From: Streptomyces sp. NBC_00663
GTDB lineage: Bacteria > Actinomycetota > Actinomycetes > Streptomycetales > Streptomycetaceae
Reading direction: 5' to 3'
DNA: 64,000 nucleotides
NCBI RefSeq assembly: GCF_036226885.1
Contig: NZ_CP109027.1
Span: forward strand, 1 to 64,000
Shown here: piece after piece, positions 8,401 through 17,887 of the stretch
Layout of the letters: every line of letters begins with the position of its first letter
How positions within the stretch are numbered: position 1 is the first letter of the stretch
Translations under genes and position numbers: made by a program
The notes under the pieces: model-generated
Databases searched by the model: none
What the model was told of the DNA's origin: nothing
Seen by the model: the letters and a program-made list of their open reading frames with translations, nothing else

Positions 8401-10637
8401 GGCAGACGGTCGTCGAGGTCGGGGCACGCCTTCGCTATGACGGGCGCGTGTGGACGGTGGGGGTGCTGGAGGGCGCCCGGGCCACGCTGGTGAGCGACGA
8501 GGGTGCTTCGGCGGCGGTGCTGCTGCCGTTTTTGTGCTCTGATCCGTCCTTCGAGGTGGACAGCGGGCCGGCGCCGGGGAGGGTGCCGCCGTTCGCTCTG
8601 CTGGAGGCGCTGACGGAGCCGGTGCGGGAGCGAGCGCTGGCGTGGCAGCGGCATGTGCGGGAGGTGGAGACGGGTTTTCCTGAGGCGGTGGCCCAGGGAT
8701 CCCCGCGTGAGCAGTTCGATCCGGCGACGCGGAGCCTGGCGCAGCGGGAGCAGGCCAAGGCCGAGGAGTTGAGGGCGGCGGGCTGGACGGTCAGCGTAGC
8801 GACGGTGCGCCGGATGCGGGCGCGCTATCGCAGTGAGGGCTTGTGGGGGCTGGTAGACGGACGGGCGGTGCGGCAGCGGTCGGCGGTGGGACGGGCCGAT
8901 GAGCGGGTGGTAGCGGCGGTGAGGAAGGTGCTGGAGGGGCGGCGGGAGAGGTCGACGGGCACGCTAGTGGGGCTGCGCCGCCGGGTGGGGTGGCTGCTGG
9001 AGGAGGAGCACGGCGCCGGGGTGGTGGCTTTGCCGCCGGCGTCGACGTTCAACCGTCTGGTGCACGCCGTTGGCGATGGGCAGGGCCTTTTGGGCACGGC
9101 GGCGCAGCGGCGGTGGCACGCGTCGCGGCCGGCGCCGCCGTTCACGCCGACGGTGGCATTGCGGCCGGGTGAGCTGGTGATGCTGGACAGCACGCCGTTA
9201 GATGTCCTGGCGGTGCTGGATGACGGCGTGACCGGCCGTCTGGAGCTGAGCATCGCGCTGGATGTGGCCACCCGCAGTATCTGTGCCGCTCTGCTGCGCC
9301 CGGTGGGCACGCGGTCGGTGGACGCGGCGATGCTGCTCGCGCAGATGCTGGTGCCGACCGTGATGCGGCCGGGCTGGGACAAAGCACTGTCCATGCAGCG
9401 ATCTGTCATCCCCTACGAGCAGTTGATCGCGTTGGATCCGCGGCTGGAGCAGGCTGCAGCCCGGCCGGTAATCATGCCGGAGACGGTGGTGATGGACCAG
9501 GGACGGGTGTATGTGTCGGCGTCGTTCGTCTCTGCGTGCGAGAGCCTAGGGATCTCGGTGCAGCCGGTGCCGCCGGCGAACGGCCCGGCGAAGGGGAACG
9601 TGGAGAGGACCTTCCGCGCGATTGCCGACGGGTTCAGCCAGTACCTGCCGGGCCACACCGGCTCGGACGTCTCCCAGCGCGGCGCGGCCGCACAGCAGGA
9701 CGCCTGTTGGAGTTTGGCGCAGCTTCAGGAACTGCTGGAAGAGTGGGTCATCTGCGGGTGGCAGGAGCGCCGACATGAGGCGCTGCGGCATCCGATGATG
9801 CCGCAGGTCGCCGTCTGTCCGAACGAGATGTGGGCGGCTTTGGTGGCGTTCACCGGGCATGTGCCGGTGCCGTTGTCGGCAGACGACTACATCGAGCTGC
9901 TGCCTGTCCGGTGGCAGGCCATCAACGACTACGGCATCCGTTTCGGCTACCGCACCTATGACCATCCTGGTCTCACCCCCTACCGGCGGCGCCGCTCGCC
10001 GCGGGCGGAGAAGAACGGACGGTGGGAGGTCCACCACAACCCTCATGACCCCGGCCGGGTGTGGATCCGCCTGTCCGAGGGGTGGCTGGAAGTGCCGTGG
10101 ATCCACGCGGAGGCCGTGAGGCGCCCGTTCACCGCGTTCACCTTCGACCACGTCCGGCGCACCGTGCAACGCCGCGCGGGCCGTGAGGAACACGAGGCGG
10201 AGATCGCCCGGGCGCTGGATCGGCTGCTGCGCCGGGCCAGCCAGGGACTGGGCAGCAGGCGGGAGCGGACGGTGGCTGCCCGGGCCCAGGCAGCCGCACG
10301 GATGACGGACCCTCCTCCCGCCACACGGCCGCAGCAGCCGTCGGTGCCTACTGCGCCGACGGCCTCATACGGGCTGCCCGGCATCTTCGCCGTTGTGCTG
10401 CAAGATGCCGACGACTGGGACCTCGACGACGTCGAGGACGACCCGGACGGCGAGGACTACCTTCTCGCCGCCCTCGCCGACGGACAGGACACCGCGGCAG
10501 GCCCCGCAGAGGAGGCGCAAGGAGCCAAGGCGAGGGCTGGAACGGCCCGGGAGAAGGCAACCGGGCAGACGGCGGGTGCCGCTGGGCCGGGCGGCTTGCG
10601 CATCTACGACCCGCACCAGGAGGCCCAGGCATGGTGA
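8397..10637 (+). CDS. tnsB: TnsB/Mu-type DDE transposase
   Basis: A 746-aa transposase of the TnsB/TniA/Mu family. The RNase H-like catalytic triad is visible: D264 (VMLDSTPLD), D367 (VVMDQGRVY) and E403 (KGNVERTF), with 35 residues between the last two, the classical DD35E spacing. N-terminal helical DNA-binding domains precede it (RARYRSEGLWGLVDGR resembles a Tn7-type HTH). The Mu-type C-terminal beta-barrel follows (YGIRFGYRTYDHPGLTPYRR). The acidic C-terminal tail, DWDLDDVEDDPDGEDYLL, is probably the TnsC contact. GTG 8397 overlaps the tnsA stop. The gene ends inside tnsC by a seven-base overlap. It should bind the transposon ends and join 3' ends to target DNA. Confidence 0.92.
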   Translation: MRQTVVEVGARLRYDGRVWTVGVLEGARATLVSDEGASAAVLLPFLCSDPSFEVDSGPAPGRVPPFALLEALTEPVRERALAWQRHVREVETGFPEAVAQGSPREQFDPATRSLAQREQAKAEELRAAGWTVSVATVRRMRARYRSEGLWGLVDGRAVRQRSAVGRADERVVAAVRKVLEGRRERSTGTLVGLRRRVGWLLEEEHGAGVVALPPASTFNRLVHAVGDGQGLLGTAAQRRWHASRPAPPFTPTVALRPGELVMLDSTPLDVLAVLDDGVTGRLELSIALDVATRSICAALLRPVGTRSVDAAMLLAQMLVPTVMRPGWDKALSMQRSVIPYEQLIALDPRLEQAAARPVIMPETVVMDQGRVYVSASFVSACESLGISVQPVPPANGPAKGNVERTFRAIADGFSQYLPGHTGSDVSQRGAAAQQDACWSLAQLQELLEEWVICGWQERRHEALRHPMMPQVAVCPNEMWAALVAFTGHVPVPLSADDYIELLPVRWQAINDYGIRFGYRTYDHPGLTPYRRRRSPRAEKNGRWEVHHNPHDPGRVWIRLSEGWLEVPWIHAEAVRRPFTAFTFDHVRRTVQRRAGREEHEAEIARALDRLLRRASQGLGSRRERTVAARAQAAARMTDPPPATRPQQPSVPTAPTASYGLPGIFAVVLQDADDWDLDDVEDDPDGEDYLLAALADGQDTAAGPAEEAQGAKARAGTAREKATGQTAGAAGPGGLRIYDPHQEAQAW

Positions 10638-11665
10638 CGACAGATCAGCCCGCCGCCACGCAGCACACCATCTTCAATCCGCTGACCACGTGGGACGGGT
10701 GGCAGCAGTTCGTCGACACACCCCACACAGCTGCACGCGACGCCGGCGACCAGGAATGGACGCTGGAGCAACGGGAGGACTACCACGCGCGGTTCGTGGT
10801 GCTGAAAACCCCCGCCATGGACACCATCGCCACCGCGGTCCGCCGCCTGTTGCTGCTCAACCGCGGCCAGCAAGGCGGCGCCCGGCGCGGCCTGATCATC
10901 TCCGGGCCGGCCACCACCGGGAAGACCACCGCCATGCAGCAGCTCGGGCGCACCGTCGAACTCGCCGACCGGCGCCGCCACCCGAATCAGAACGGGCGGG
11001 TGCCGGTCCTGTTCATCACCGTGCCACCCTCCTCCACCCCGAAGATGCTCATCAGCGAGTTCGCCCGCTTCCTCGGCCTGCCCACCCCGGAGAGGATGAA
11101 CCAGATCCAGATCACCAACGCCGTGTGCGGGCTGCTGTGCGAGATGCGCACCCAGCTGGTCCTGGTCGACGACGTGCACCTGATGGACACCCGCAGCCGG
11201 GCCGGTGCCGAGACCTCCGATCAGCTGAAATACCTCGGCGAGCGGATCCCGGCGACCTTCGTCTACTCCGGCATCGACGTCGAATCCTCACCCCTGCTGA
11301 CCGGCGTGCGCGGCTCCCAGCTCGCCGGCCGCTTCAAAATCGTGCGCAACCAGCCGCTGCGCTACGGCAGCGCCCCGGACCAACAGCTCTGGCACGACCT
11401 CGTGCACGGCATGGACAGTGCCCTGCGGCTGCGCCGGCACACGCCCGGCACCCTGGTGACGCACGCCGCCTACCTCCACGCCCGCACCGGCGGCCGTATG
11501 GGCAGTCTCTCCCACCTCATCCGCGAAGCCGCCCTCGTGTCACTGCTGGACGGCACGGAAAGGATCACCAAGAGGCTCCTCGAGCAGATCGAGCTCGACA
11601 CCGCCGCCGAACAACGCACCCGTGCCCCACGCCGCCAGCAAGTGCGGTCGCAACGCCAGCCTTGA
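10631..11665 (+). CDS. tnsC: TnsC/TniB-like AAA+ transposition regulator
   Basis: A 344-aa ATPase of the TnsC/TniB family. Walker A is GPATTGKT (92-99) and Walker B is LVLVDDVHLM near 176-185. Sensor-type residues follow in ATFVYSGIDVE, and a helical lid contains LTHLI-like segments near the end. TnsC forms filaments on target DNA, links TniQ to TnsB and enforces target immunity. The ATG overlaps the end of tnsB by seven bases, so the genes are coupled. The next gene, the HA-fused tniQ, starts 57-93 bases downstream in the same direction, making tnsA-tnsB-tnsC-tniQ2 one transcription unit. Confidence 0.9.
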   Translation: MVTTDQPAATQHTIFNPLTTWDGWQQFVDTPHTAARDAGDQEWTLEQREDYHARFVVLKTPAMDTIATAVRRLLLLNRGQQGGARRGLIISGPATTGKTTAMQQLGRTVELADRRRHPNQNGRVPVLFITVPPSSTPKMLISEFARFLGLPTPERMNQIQITNAVCGLLCEMRTQLVLVDDVHLMDTRSRAGAETSDQLKYLGERIPATFVYSGIDVESSPLLTGVRGSQLAGRFKIVRNQPLRYGSAPDQQLWHDLVHGMDSALRLRRHTPGTLVTHAAYLHARTGGRMGSLSHLIREAALVSLLDGTERITKRLLEQIELDTAAEQRTRAPRRQQVRSQRQP

Positions 11666-11757
11666 CCGGCGGACTCTGCCGCAACCGTGCTGCCGGTCTG
11701 CCCGTTGTGTCCACTGCTCGGATGCCGGTGCATCCAAGCCCGTCCGGAACGCCCCCG

Positions 11758-14700
11758 ATGCCCATCACGCTTCCACCACAGCCGCAGCCGCCGCGTACGG
11801 CTGCGGCCCGCCCGGGGCCAGTACGGCTTGCCCCGCTTCAGGGCGAGACGAACCTGTCCTACCTGGACCGCCTCGCCGACCGCTACCGCCTCGGCGTCAG
11901 AGACCTCGTCCCGGCACTCATCCAGGTCCGCGGAGGCCTGTTCAAGGGCTACCGCACGGACGGCGAGGTGTACCTCAACGCCGAAGCCAGAGCACGCATT
12001 GCTGTGTTCTGCCGCGTGCCAGAGGAAATCCTGAGCAGGGCGCTGCCTGCCTGGACCGCACAGGAGCCCCTCGCACCGGACGGGACAGGCGCGGCTGGGC
12101 GGTTCCGTTTCGGACGGGTCGTGCCCGCCGCGGGAGAAGGCTGCCGATCGTGGACGGCCGCATGCACCGGACGGGCCAAGCCCGTCCGGATCTATCTGCA
12201 GCCACACACCCGCATTTGCCCGCGCCACCGGCGCTGGATGCTCGGCACCCACTGGATCGACGGTGCATCGGCCGACACCGAGCAGGTCGACCTGACGGGC
12301 TTGCCGGAGATGGTCAAGGCGCACCGGCGGCATCTGGCTCTACTGCGCCATCGCCCGGACGCCGCGCGCGCGTTCGAGGTCTCGCATGCTGTGACCGTCT
12401 CCTGGTGGGCACAGCAGTGGCCCGAAGAGCAGCAGTGGCCGCGCCGGACACTGCTGCTGACCCCGCCGGGTACCGATCCCGGCTGGTGGCGGCTGCTGGT
12501 CAGAGACGCGGTCACCTACCCGGAGACCGTCGCCCTCACCTCCATCCTCACTGCCCCCCGCACCCGTCAGCGGCTGCTCGCCGACACCGGCGGACATCTG
12601 CCCCACGCGCTTGCCCACACCCCTGAACTAGTGGCCCAGTTGACGCGGGCCACGAACCAGCCGTCGCTTGCCGGGCGCATCGCCTCGATCTCGGCCGGCC
12701 CCTTGCTGCTCTGGGCCCAGCAATCTGTCCAGACCGGCGCAGATCCCGCCGCCGCAGAACGGCTGTGGGCGCTGCACATGGCGCACCAGCCCCGCCCCAT
12801 CGCCCGCGAACTCGCCGCCCACCGCAACGCCGCACAGCAGCCGGCGAAAACGGCGGACAGCAGGCCGCTGGACCTGGGGCTGCGGCACATGTCGGATCAG
12901 GCATTCACGACGGGGCTGGCCCACGCCCGTGCCTACGCCGCCGTCCACGGGCACCTCGCCGTACCGATCCACAGCCGCTTCAATGACTTTGGCCTGGGCC
13001 GGTGGCTGTCGAATCAACGGAAGCACGCCGCGATACCACCGGAACACGTCGCAGCACTCGAGGCACTGGATCCGTGGTGGCGGCCGCCGTGGACAGTGAT
13101 GTGGCAACGCACCTACTACCAAGCCCGCGACCACGCACGCAGCCGCGGGCCCCTGCGCCCGGAACACGGCTTCCCCACCACCAGCTTCGGCCTGGGCGAA
13201 TGGCTGTACAACCAGTGCACCCGCTACGGTCAGTTGCACCCTGCACAACAGCGCCTCCTGGTAGGCATCGGTCTCACCCCCGAGACCGCACAGGCGGCCC
13301 GGCCCCGCCGTAAGCACATGGCCACCCACTTCCAGCGCGCTATCGCCTGCGCACGCGCCTTCACCGAGACCCACAGGACGCTGGTGAATGTCACCCAAGG
13401 CACCGTCCAGGACGGACTGAATCTGGGGCAGTGGCTGGGAAACCAGCGCAGCAAAGACCGCGCCTATCAACGACGCCACGGTGCCCCATCACCTCGCGCC
13501 CTGGCCCTGTCGGCGATCGATCCCTGGTGGAACCCACCCTGGGCACTGGACTGGCAACGCTCCTGGCACCAGGCACACACGCAGGTCCAAGGCGGCCAAG
13601 TCCTGGACGTCGCAGCCGGATTCCCAGGCACCAGCAGCGCGCTCACCACCTGGCTGACGACCCAGTACGCCCAATATGACGTCCTCCAACCCGGCCAGCA
13701 GAAGCTGCTCGTACAGCTCGGGCTGACTGAGGAGATTGCGCGCGGTACCGCCGCCCGGCCCTCCGAGCACGAGGTCGAATTCTTTGTCGGTCTCAGATAC
13801 GCGCGTTCCTATCACGCGACGCACCACACCCTCGCTACCGCGACCGACGTCGTCCACGACGGATTCCAGCTCGGACGATGGCTGCGCCGGCAACGCCAGC
13901 AGGCGCGCGAGCACACCCGCCGCGGCACACCACCATCCACCCAGACAAAGGCTCTGGACGCAGTCGATCCCTGGTGGTGCCCGCCTTGGCCTCTGGCTTG
14001 GCAGGGCACCTGGCAGAACATCCGCCTGCAGGTCGAAGGCGGCCACCAACTCGATGCCGACCATCACTTCCGCAGCTTCGCCCCCATCCGGCGCGCCTGG
14101 CTGCGTCAGCAGCGCCTCCGCTACGACGACCTGCACCCGGGCCAGCAGCACCTCCTGGCCAGCGTCGGCCTCACCGGCGAGACGGCCCGCATCCGCCCCC
14201 TCACCCGCTACGCCGAAACCGCCCTCACCCACGCCCGTGCCTACGCCGCCACCCATCACACACTGGCCATGGCCTACTCCACCGTCCACGACGGCTTCCC
14301 CCTGGGCCGCTGGCTGAGCGGCCAACGCCGGAGAGCCCTCGACGACACCGCCCCCACCGCCCGCCACCAGGCCCTCTGCGCGATCGACCGGTGGTGGAAC
14401 CCGCCCTGGGATCTGGCCTGGCAGCGCGCCTACACCCGTGCCCGCACCGCACACGCTCGGCCAGGGCGCCCTCCGACCGACGTACGGCTGTGGACCGCCG
14501 CACAACAGACTGCCTGGCCCCGCCTACGCCCCGAACAACACCAACTTCTGACCGATATCGGCATCACCCCCCGCACCGAAGACATCGCCGGCTCAGCGAA
14601 GAGCAGCCGCGTGTTCCTTCTTGGCCCCGGCTTAACCCACGCCCGCACCTACGCCGCGACTCACGGCCACCTCGCCTGCAGCCAAACCACCCTTCACGAC

Positions 14701-14991
14701 GGCTTCCCCCTGGGCGCCTGGCTGGTACAAAAGCGCAGCGCCGCCCGACAAGGACGCCTCTCCCCCACCACCACCACCCACGCGCTCGACACCATTGACC
14801 CCTGGTGGAACCCACCCTGGTCCCGCACCTGGCAACACGCCTACCGACAAGCCCAGTTCCACCAGCGCACCGGCCAGTCCCCCTCCCCCGCCCTCCAACA
14901 ATGGACCGGCAGACAACGCACCCTCTGGACCACCCTGCACCCCGCCCAGCAGCACCTCCTCACCACCATCGGCATCCACCCACACACCTGA
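11758..14991 (+). CDS. TniQ fused to a ten-unit helicase-associated (HA) domain array
   Basis: A 1077-aa protein. Residues 1-~330 form a TniQ domain with the signature VRLAPLQGETNLSYLDRLAD, a zinc-ribbon-like region ending ICPRHRRW, and WPRR / RDAVTYPETVALTSIL segments shared with tniQ1. From about residue 385 to the end are ten HA-type units in five alternating A/B pairs. A units begin HARAYAAVHGHLAV or similar and contain FxLGRWLxNQR. Each pair is bridged by DPWWxPPW, and the pairs repeat every 136-151 residues. HA domains are found mainly on bacterial helicases and are thought to bind DNA. TniQ chooses the target for TnsC/TnsB, so the array would supply a large DNA-binding surface. ATG 11758 or ATG 11722 are possible starts. 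I know of no standard TniQ with such a tail. Confidence 0.85.
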   Translation: MPITLPPQPQPPRTAAARPGPVRLAPLQGETNLSYLDRLADRYRLGVRDLVPALIQVRGGLFKGYRTDGEVYLNAEARARIAVFCRVPEEILSRALPAWTAQEPLAPDGTGAAGRFRFGRVVPAAGEGCRSWTAACTGRAKPVRIYLQPHTRICPRHRRWMLGTHWIDGASADTEQVDLTGLPEMVKAHRRHLALLRHRPDAARAFEVSHAVTVSWWAQQWPEEQQWPRRTLLLTPPGTDPGWWRLLVRDAVTYPETVALTSILTAPRTRQRLLADTGGHLPHALAHTPELVAQLTRATNQPSLAGRIASISAGPLLLWAQQSVQTGADPAAAERLWALHMAHQPRPIARELAAHRNAAQQPAKTADSRPLDLGLRHMSDQAFTTGLAHARAYAAVHGHLAVPIHSRFNDFGLGRWLSNQRKHAAIPPEHVAALEALDPWWRPPWTVMWQRTYYQARDHARSRGPLRPEHGFPTTSFGLGEWLYNQCTRYGQLHPAQQRLLVGIGLTPETAQAARPRRKHMATHFQRAIACARAFTETHRTLVNVTQGTVQDGLNLGQWLGNQRSKDRAYQRRHGAPSPRALALSAIDPWWNPPWALDWQRSWHQAHTQVQGGQVLDVAAGFPGTSSALTTWLTTQYAQYDVLQPGQQKLLVQLGLTEEIARGTAARPSEHEVEFFVGLRYARSYHATHHTLATATDVVHDGFQLGRWLRRQRQQAREHTRRGTPPSTQTKALDAVDPWWCPPWPLAWQGTWQNIRLQVEGGHQLDADHHFRSFAPIRRAWLRQQRLRYDDLHPGQQHLLASVGLTGETARIRPLTRYAETALTHARAYAATHHTLAMAYSTVHDGFPLGRWLSGQRRRALDDTAPTARHQALCAIDRWWNPPWDLAWQRAYTRARTAHARPGRPPTDVRLWTAAQQTAWPRLRPEQHQLLTDIGITPRTEDIAGSAKSSRVFLLGPGLTHARTYAATHGHLACSQTTLHDGFPLGAWLVQKRSAARQGRLSPTTTTHALDTIDPWWNPPWSRTWQHAYRQAQFHQRTGQSPSPALQQWTGRQRTLWTTLHPAQQHLLTTIGIHPHT
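12900..14985 (+). repeat. Internal tandem repeats encoding five HA domain pairs
   Basis: The DNA repeats imperfectly with a period of about 410-450 bases. The clearest anchor is the segment coding for DPWW/DRWW-x-PPW, seen near 13069, 13518, 13966, 14385 and 14798. Each repeat codes for one A-type and one B-type HA unit. The copies have diverged moderately, so the array arose by old internal duplication rather than recent slippage, though homologous units could still let it expand or shrink. Confidence 0.8.
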
Positions 14992-15043
14992 CCTCCTTCA
15001 CCAACTCGCGGCGGTGCAGCGCGTGGTCAGGCACGATGTGCCG

Positions 15044-17251
15044 GTGAGTGACGCCCGCTTCTTCAACGACGAGCCCATCGATGGCAGCACGAACGCTCCC
15101 GACCTGCTGGGACGCCGACAGTACGCTGAGCACGCCGTCACTCTGCTGCACCGCGTACGCGAGCAGAGCGAAACCGGAGTCCTCGCGCTCATCGGCCCCT
15201 GGGGATCCGGCAAGTCCTCCGTCCTCCAGATGGTCATTAGGCAACTGCAGGGAGCAACATTAGGAGGCTCCGACGGCCAGGCGCAGCGCTTCCGGTGGAA
15301 GCCGAGACGCCGACCGGCCGCTCAGGACACGTCCAACACGCCGTGGTCAGTGGCTGAGCTCAACCCATGGATGTACTCGGACGTCGAGTCGTTGGCCCTT
15401 GCCCTGTTCAGCGAGATCCGCAACGCGCTGCCCAAAAGCGCTCATGGATCAGAGGTCCGCAGGAAGCTCGGCGAGTTCGCGCAGTCCATCAGCCCGCTCG
15501 GCAAGCTCACCGGTCTGATCGGGCTGGACTCCTCAGACCTGATCAAGCACGTCGGCGACCGCATCAGCGGAGACACCAGCGCTTCAGCCGCCAAACGCGC
15601 CGCAGAATCAGCCCTGCGCCAGGCAGGCCGACCCGTGCTAGTGGTCATGGACGACCTTGACCGGCTCACACCCGAAGAACTGCTGGTCATCTTCAAACTC
15701 GTCCGCTTGGTCGGACATCTGCCCAACATCTACTACATGATCAGCTTCGACGAGCAGACACTGCTGGACGTCCTGCAACGCAGCGACCTCGTCCGCGACA
15801 GCGACCACCGGGCCCGCGAGTTCCTGGAAAAAATCATCCAGGTCCGCTTGGACCTTCCGGCGTTCCGTGACCGCGACGCGGCCGCCATGAGCAACCGCTC
15901 TCTGAACGCCCTCCTGGACGGCCACGGCATGTCGATGACGCCAGGTGAGCAACGGCGCTTCTCCGAAGCCTACTTCCGACATCTGCAGGACAGGCTGCAG
16001 ACGCCCCGGGCCATCAAGAGGTACTTCGGGCAAGCCGACGCGACTCTCGGTGCCCTCGCTGGCAACGTGGACCTGGTCGACTTCCTCGCCGTCACATTCC
16101 TGCGCACCAACGAACCAGGCGTCTACCGGCTCCTGAAACGGCACCACGCCGAACTGACTGGAACCAGCGCCTCTGCAGCTGTACGGCGCGGAACGCAGCC
16201 TGGCGAACGAGCCGAACTCTGGCATACCCGTCTACGCACGTCAGGTGTCGCCGAAGAACACATCGACGGCATGCTGAACCTGCTGGCCCTGCTGTTCCCA
16301 GCGCTCCAAAGGGACCTTGGCAACGGCGGAGACCAGCAATCCGCTGCCCAGCGCCGCGGGATCGGCAGCGCGGACTACTTCGACCGCTACATGGTCTTCG
16401 GCGTCCCCGACGACGACCTCTCCGAAGCGGCTTTCGACCAAGCCCTGGCGCAACTGGCCGCCGACGCCGCGGAAGAAGAAGCTGCCGAACTGCTGCTCCG
16501 TCTTCGTGACGACACCCACCGCATCGCACGCCGGATCCAACACCGCCGTGGCAGCGGAAGCCCCGTCCCTGCTGCTGTCCTTCTCCAAGCCATGGCCGAC
16601 AACTACGGACAGCTCACCGCCGAGCCAGAGACGATGGGCCTCGTCAGCAGTGACATGAGCCTGCGCTTCCTGGCCCGCGACCTTCTCACCGACCTCCCAC
16701 CGGAACAACGACCCGAGGTACTGGCGGCCATGGCCGCCACCCCCGAAGGGGCAGTCCTGGCTGCTCGGACGCTGCACCGCGCCACCAACCCTGACAACAA
16801 CGACTCCGAGCAAGTGCAGACCACCGAAGCCTGGGCACTCCAGGCCCGCAACGCTGTCGCCGAGAAGATCACCCAGCAGCTCGCGCCCGTCATGGGCAGA
16901 CCAGCCGAGGAACTCACCGAGTCCGACACCGACCTGATTTGGATGTGGCGCCACACCCACCCCGACAGCCTGCGCATCTGGCTACACCAACGCCTCGACA
17001 ACGGATGGGTGCTCCTCCCCCTCCTAGGCAAGCTCATCCCGCCCGCTACACACCCGTTCCGCCTCATCGACGAAAACGCCCTCGCTGGCCTCGACGCGAT
17101 GTTCGGCCTCGACGACATCTACACGCGCCTGGGCCCTCTCCTCGACGCTCCCAGCAGCAGCCCCGTCGACGAACACCAGAACAACATCCTGCAAGAACTC
17201 CGCAATCGCCGCCCCACAAGCCAGACCCCGGACCCCACCGCTACCCTCTGA
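15044..17251 (+). CDS. KAP-family P-loop NTPase
   Basis: A 735-aa KAP NTPase. The N-terminus FFNDEPIDGSTNAPDLLGRRQ is the usual KAP lead-in. Walker A is GPWGSGKS (51-58) and Walker B is LVVMDDLDRL (about 200-209). A long helical region with no obvious membrane segment lies around and after them. KAP proteins are STAND-like ATPases found often in defence islands and mobile elements; the exact role is unknown. The frame is open further upstream in the end of tniQ2; GTG 15044 (or GTG 15038) is chosen because KAP homology starts just there. It follows tniQ2 by about 50 bases in the same direction and could be transposon cargo, for example anti-phage or anti-plasmid defence. Confidence 0.8.
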   Translation: MSDARFFNDEPIDGSTNAPDLLGRRQYAEHAVTLLHRVREQSETGVLALIGPWGSGKSSVLQMVIRQLQGATLGGSDGQAQRFRWKPRRRPAAQDTSNTPWSVAELNPWMYSDVESLALALFSEIRNALPKSAHGSEVRRKLGEFAQSISPLGKLTGLIGLDSSDLIKHVGDRISGDTSASAAKRAAESALRQAGRPVLVVMDDLDRLTPEELLVIFKLVRLVGHLPNIYYMISFDEQTLLDVLQRSDLVRDSDHRAREFLEKIIQVRLDLPAFRDRDAAAMSNRSLNALLDGHGMSMTPGEQRRFSEAYFRHLQDRLQTPRAIKRYFGQADATLGALAGNVDLVDFLAVTFLRTNEPGVYRLLKRHHAELTGTSASAAVRRGTQPGERAELWHTRLRTSGVAEEHIDGMLNLLALLFPALQRDLGNGGDQQSAAQRRGIGSADYFDRYMVFGVPDDDLSEAAFDQALAQLAADAAEEEAAELLLRLRDDTHRIARRIQHRRGSGSPVPAAVLLQAMADNYGQLTAEPETMGLVSSDMSLRFLARDLLTDLPPEQRPEVLAAMAATPEGAVLAARTLHRATNPDNNDSEQVQTTEAWALQARNAVAEKITQQLAPVMGRPAEELTESDTDLIWMWRHTHPDSLRIWLHQRLDNGWVLLPLLGKLIPPATHPFRLIDENALAGLDAMFGLDDIYTRLGPLLDAPSSSPVDEHQNNILQELRNRRPTSQTPDPTATL

Positions 17252-17887
17252 GCCCCCCAGCCCAGCGCTGGCGTCCCAAGTAGCAACCCAACCGAACTGC
17301 ATACCACTCAGCCAAGCTGCGTAATACCAGGTCAAGCACCTGCAGCCCCCGGCCCAGGCACCCCCAGCAGCCACACCGTAAACCACTAAAACTGAGAACT
17401 CGCCAGCTCAGAGCTAGCCCGCTGCGCACATAAATCGAGCCGCGACATCTGCTCCCCGCGCATGCGGGGATGCTCCCCGAGTCGAGGTACACGCCCGCGT
17501 ACAGCGCTCGGCCGCCGGGCCACCGCGGCAGGTCGGCGGTCAGGGCAACACGGTCTTCGACTTCCTCGGTCTGCGACCCGTGAATGTCCAGCAGCAGGCC
17601 ATTCAGCGGCCGCCGACCAGTTCGAAGTGTCGTTGTGGCATGCCACACTGCCGTGCACGGCTGGTTCAGGTCAGCGTGAGGATGCGGGTCCGCGAGAGCG
17701 TGAAGGACGCTCGGCCGTGCATGCTTCTCGGATCGCGAACACGCCCTCCGACGATCCTGATCCGCGGGCACCGACGTCAACCGTGTGGTGGGATAAAACG
17801 GTTCGGCGGTGAAAGCGTTCAGCCGACCGGTCCACAAAAGGGCCTGCCCACTCACCGGCCCGGTCGCGCACCGCTATTCCTGCTGTT
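17252..17887. other. Gene-poor stretch downstream of KAP gene
   Basis: About 640 bases. A long open frame exists on the minus strand (17241-17855), but its composition shifts and it crosses a CRISPR-like repeat, so I do not call it; part may be a decayed gene. An AT-richer patch (GTAAACCACTAAAACTGAG near 17379-17397) lies some 55 bases before the repeat and resembles a CRISPR leader or promoter. The right end of the transposon may lie here, but no end repeats were recognised. Confidence 0.4.
17449..17477 (+). CRISPR. Solitary type I-E-like CRISPR repeat
   Basis: Twenty-nine bases beginning CTGCTCCCCGCGC and ending in GATGCTCCC match the common Streptomyces type I-E repeat form, with the CCCCGC/GCGGGG stem. 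No second copy is seen 61 bases either side and no cas gene is in the window. It is either a remnant of a lost array or a single repeat carried by the neighbouring element. Because only one copy is present, calling this a CRISPR array is not justified. Confidence 0.45.

Noticed and set aside
10393-11721. N-terminal extension of the TniQ-HA reading frame through tnsC
   Set aside because: It is an out-of-frame reading of tnsB/tnsC, rich in Arg/Pro/His; the TniQ signature begins only after 11758.
17241-17855. 204-codon minus-strand open frame downstream of the KAP gene
   Set aside because: Composition changes along its length, it crosses the CRISPR-like repeat (giving the typical IPACAG translation), and no family pattern is visible.
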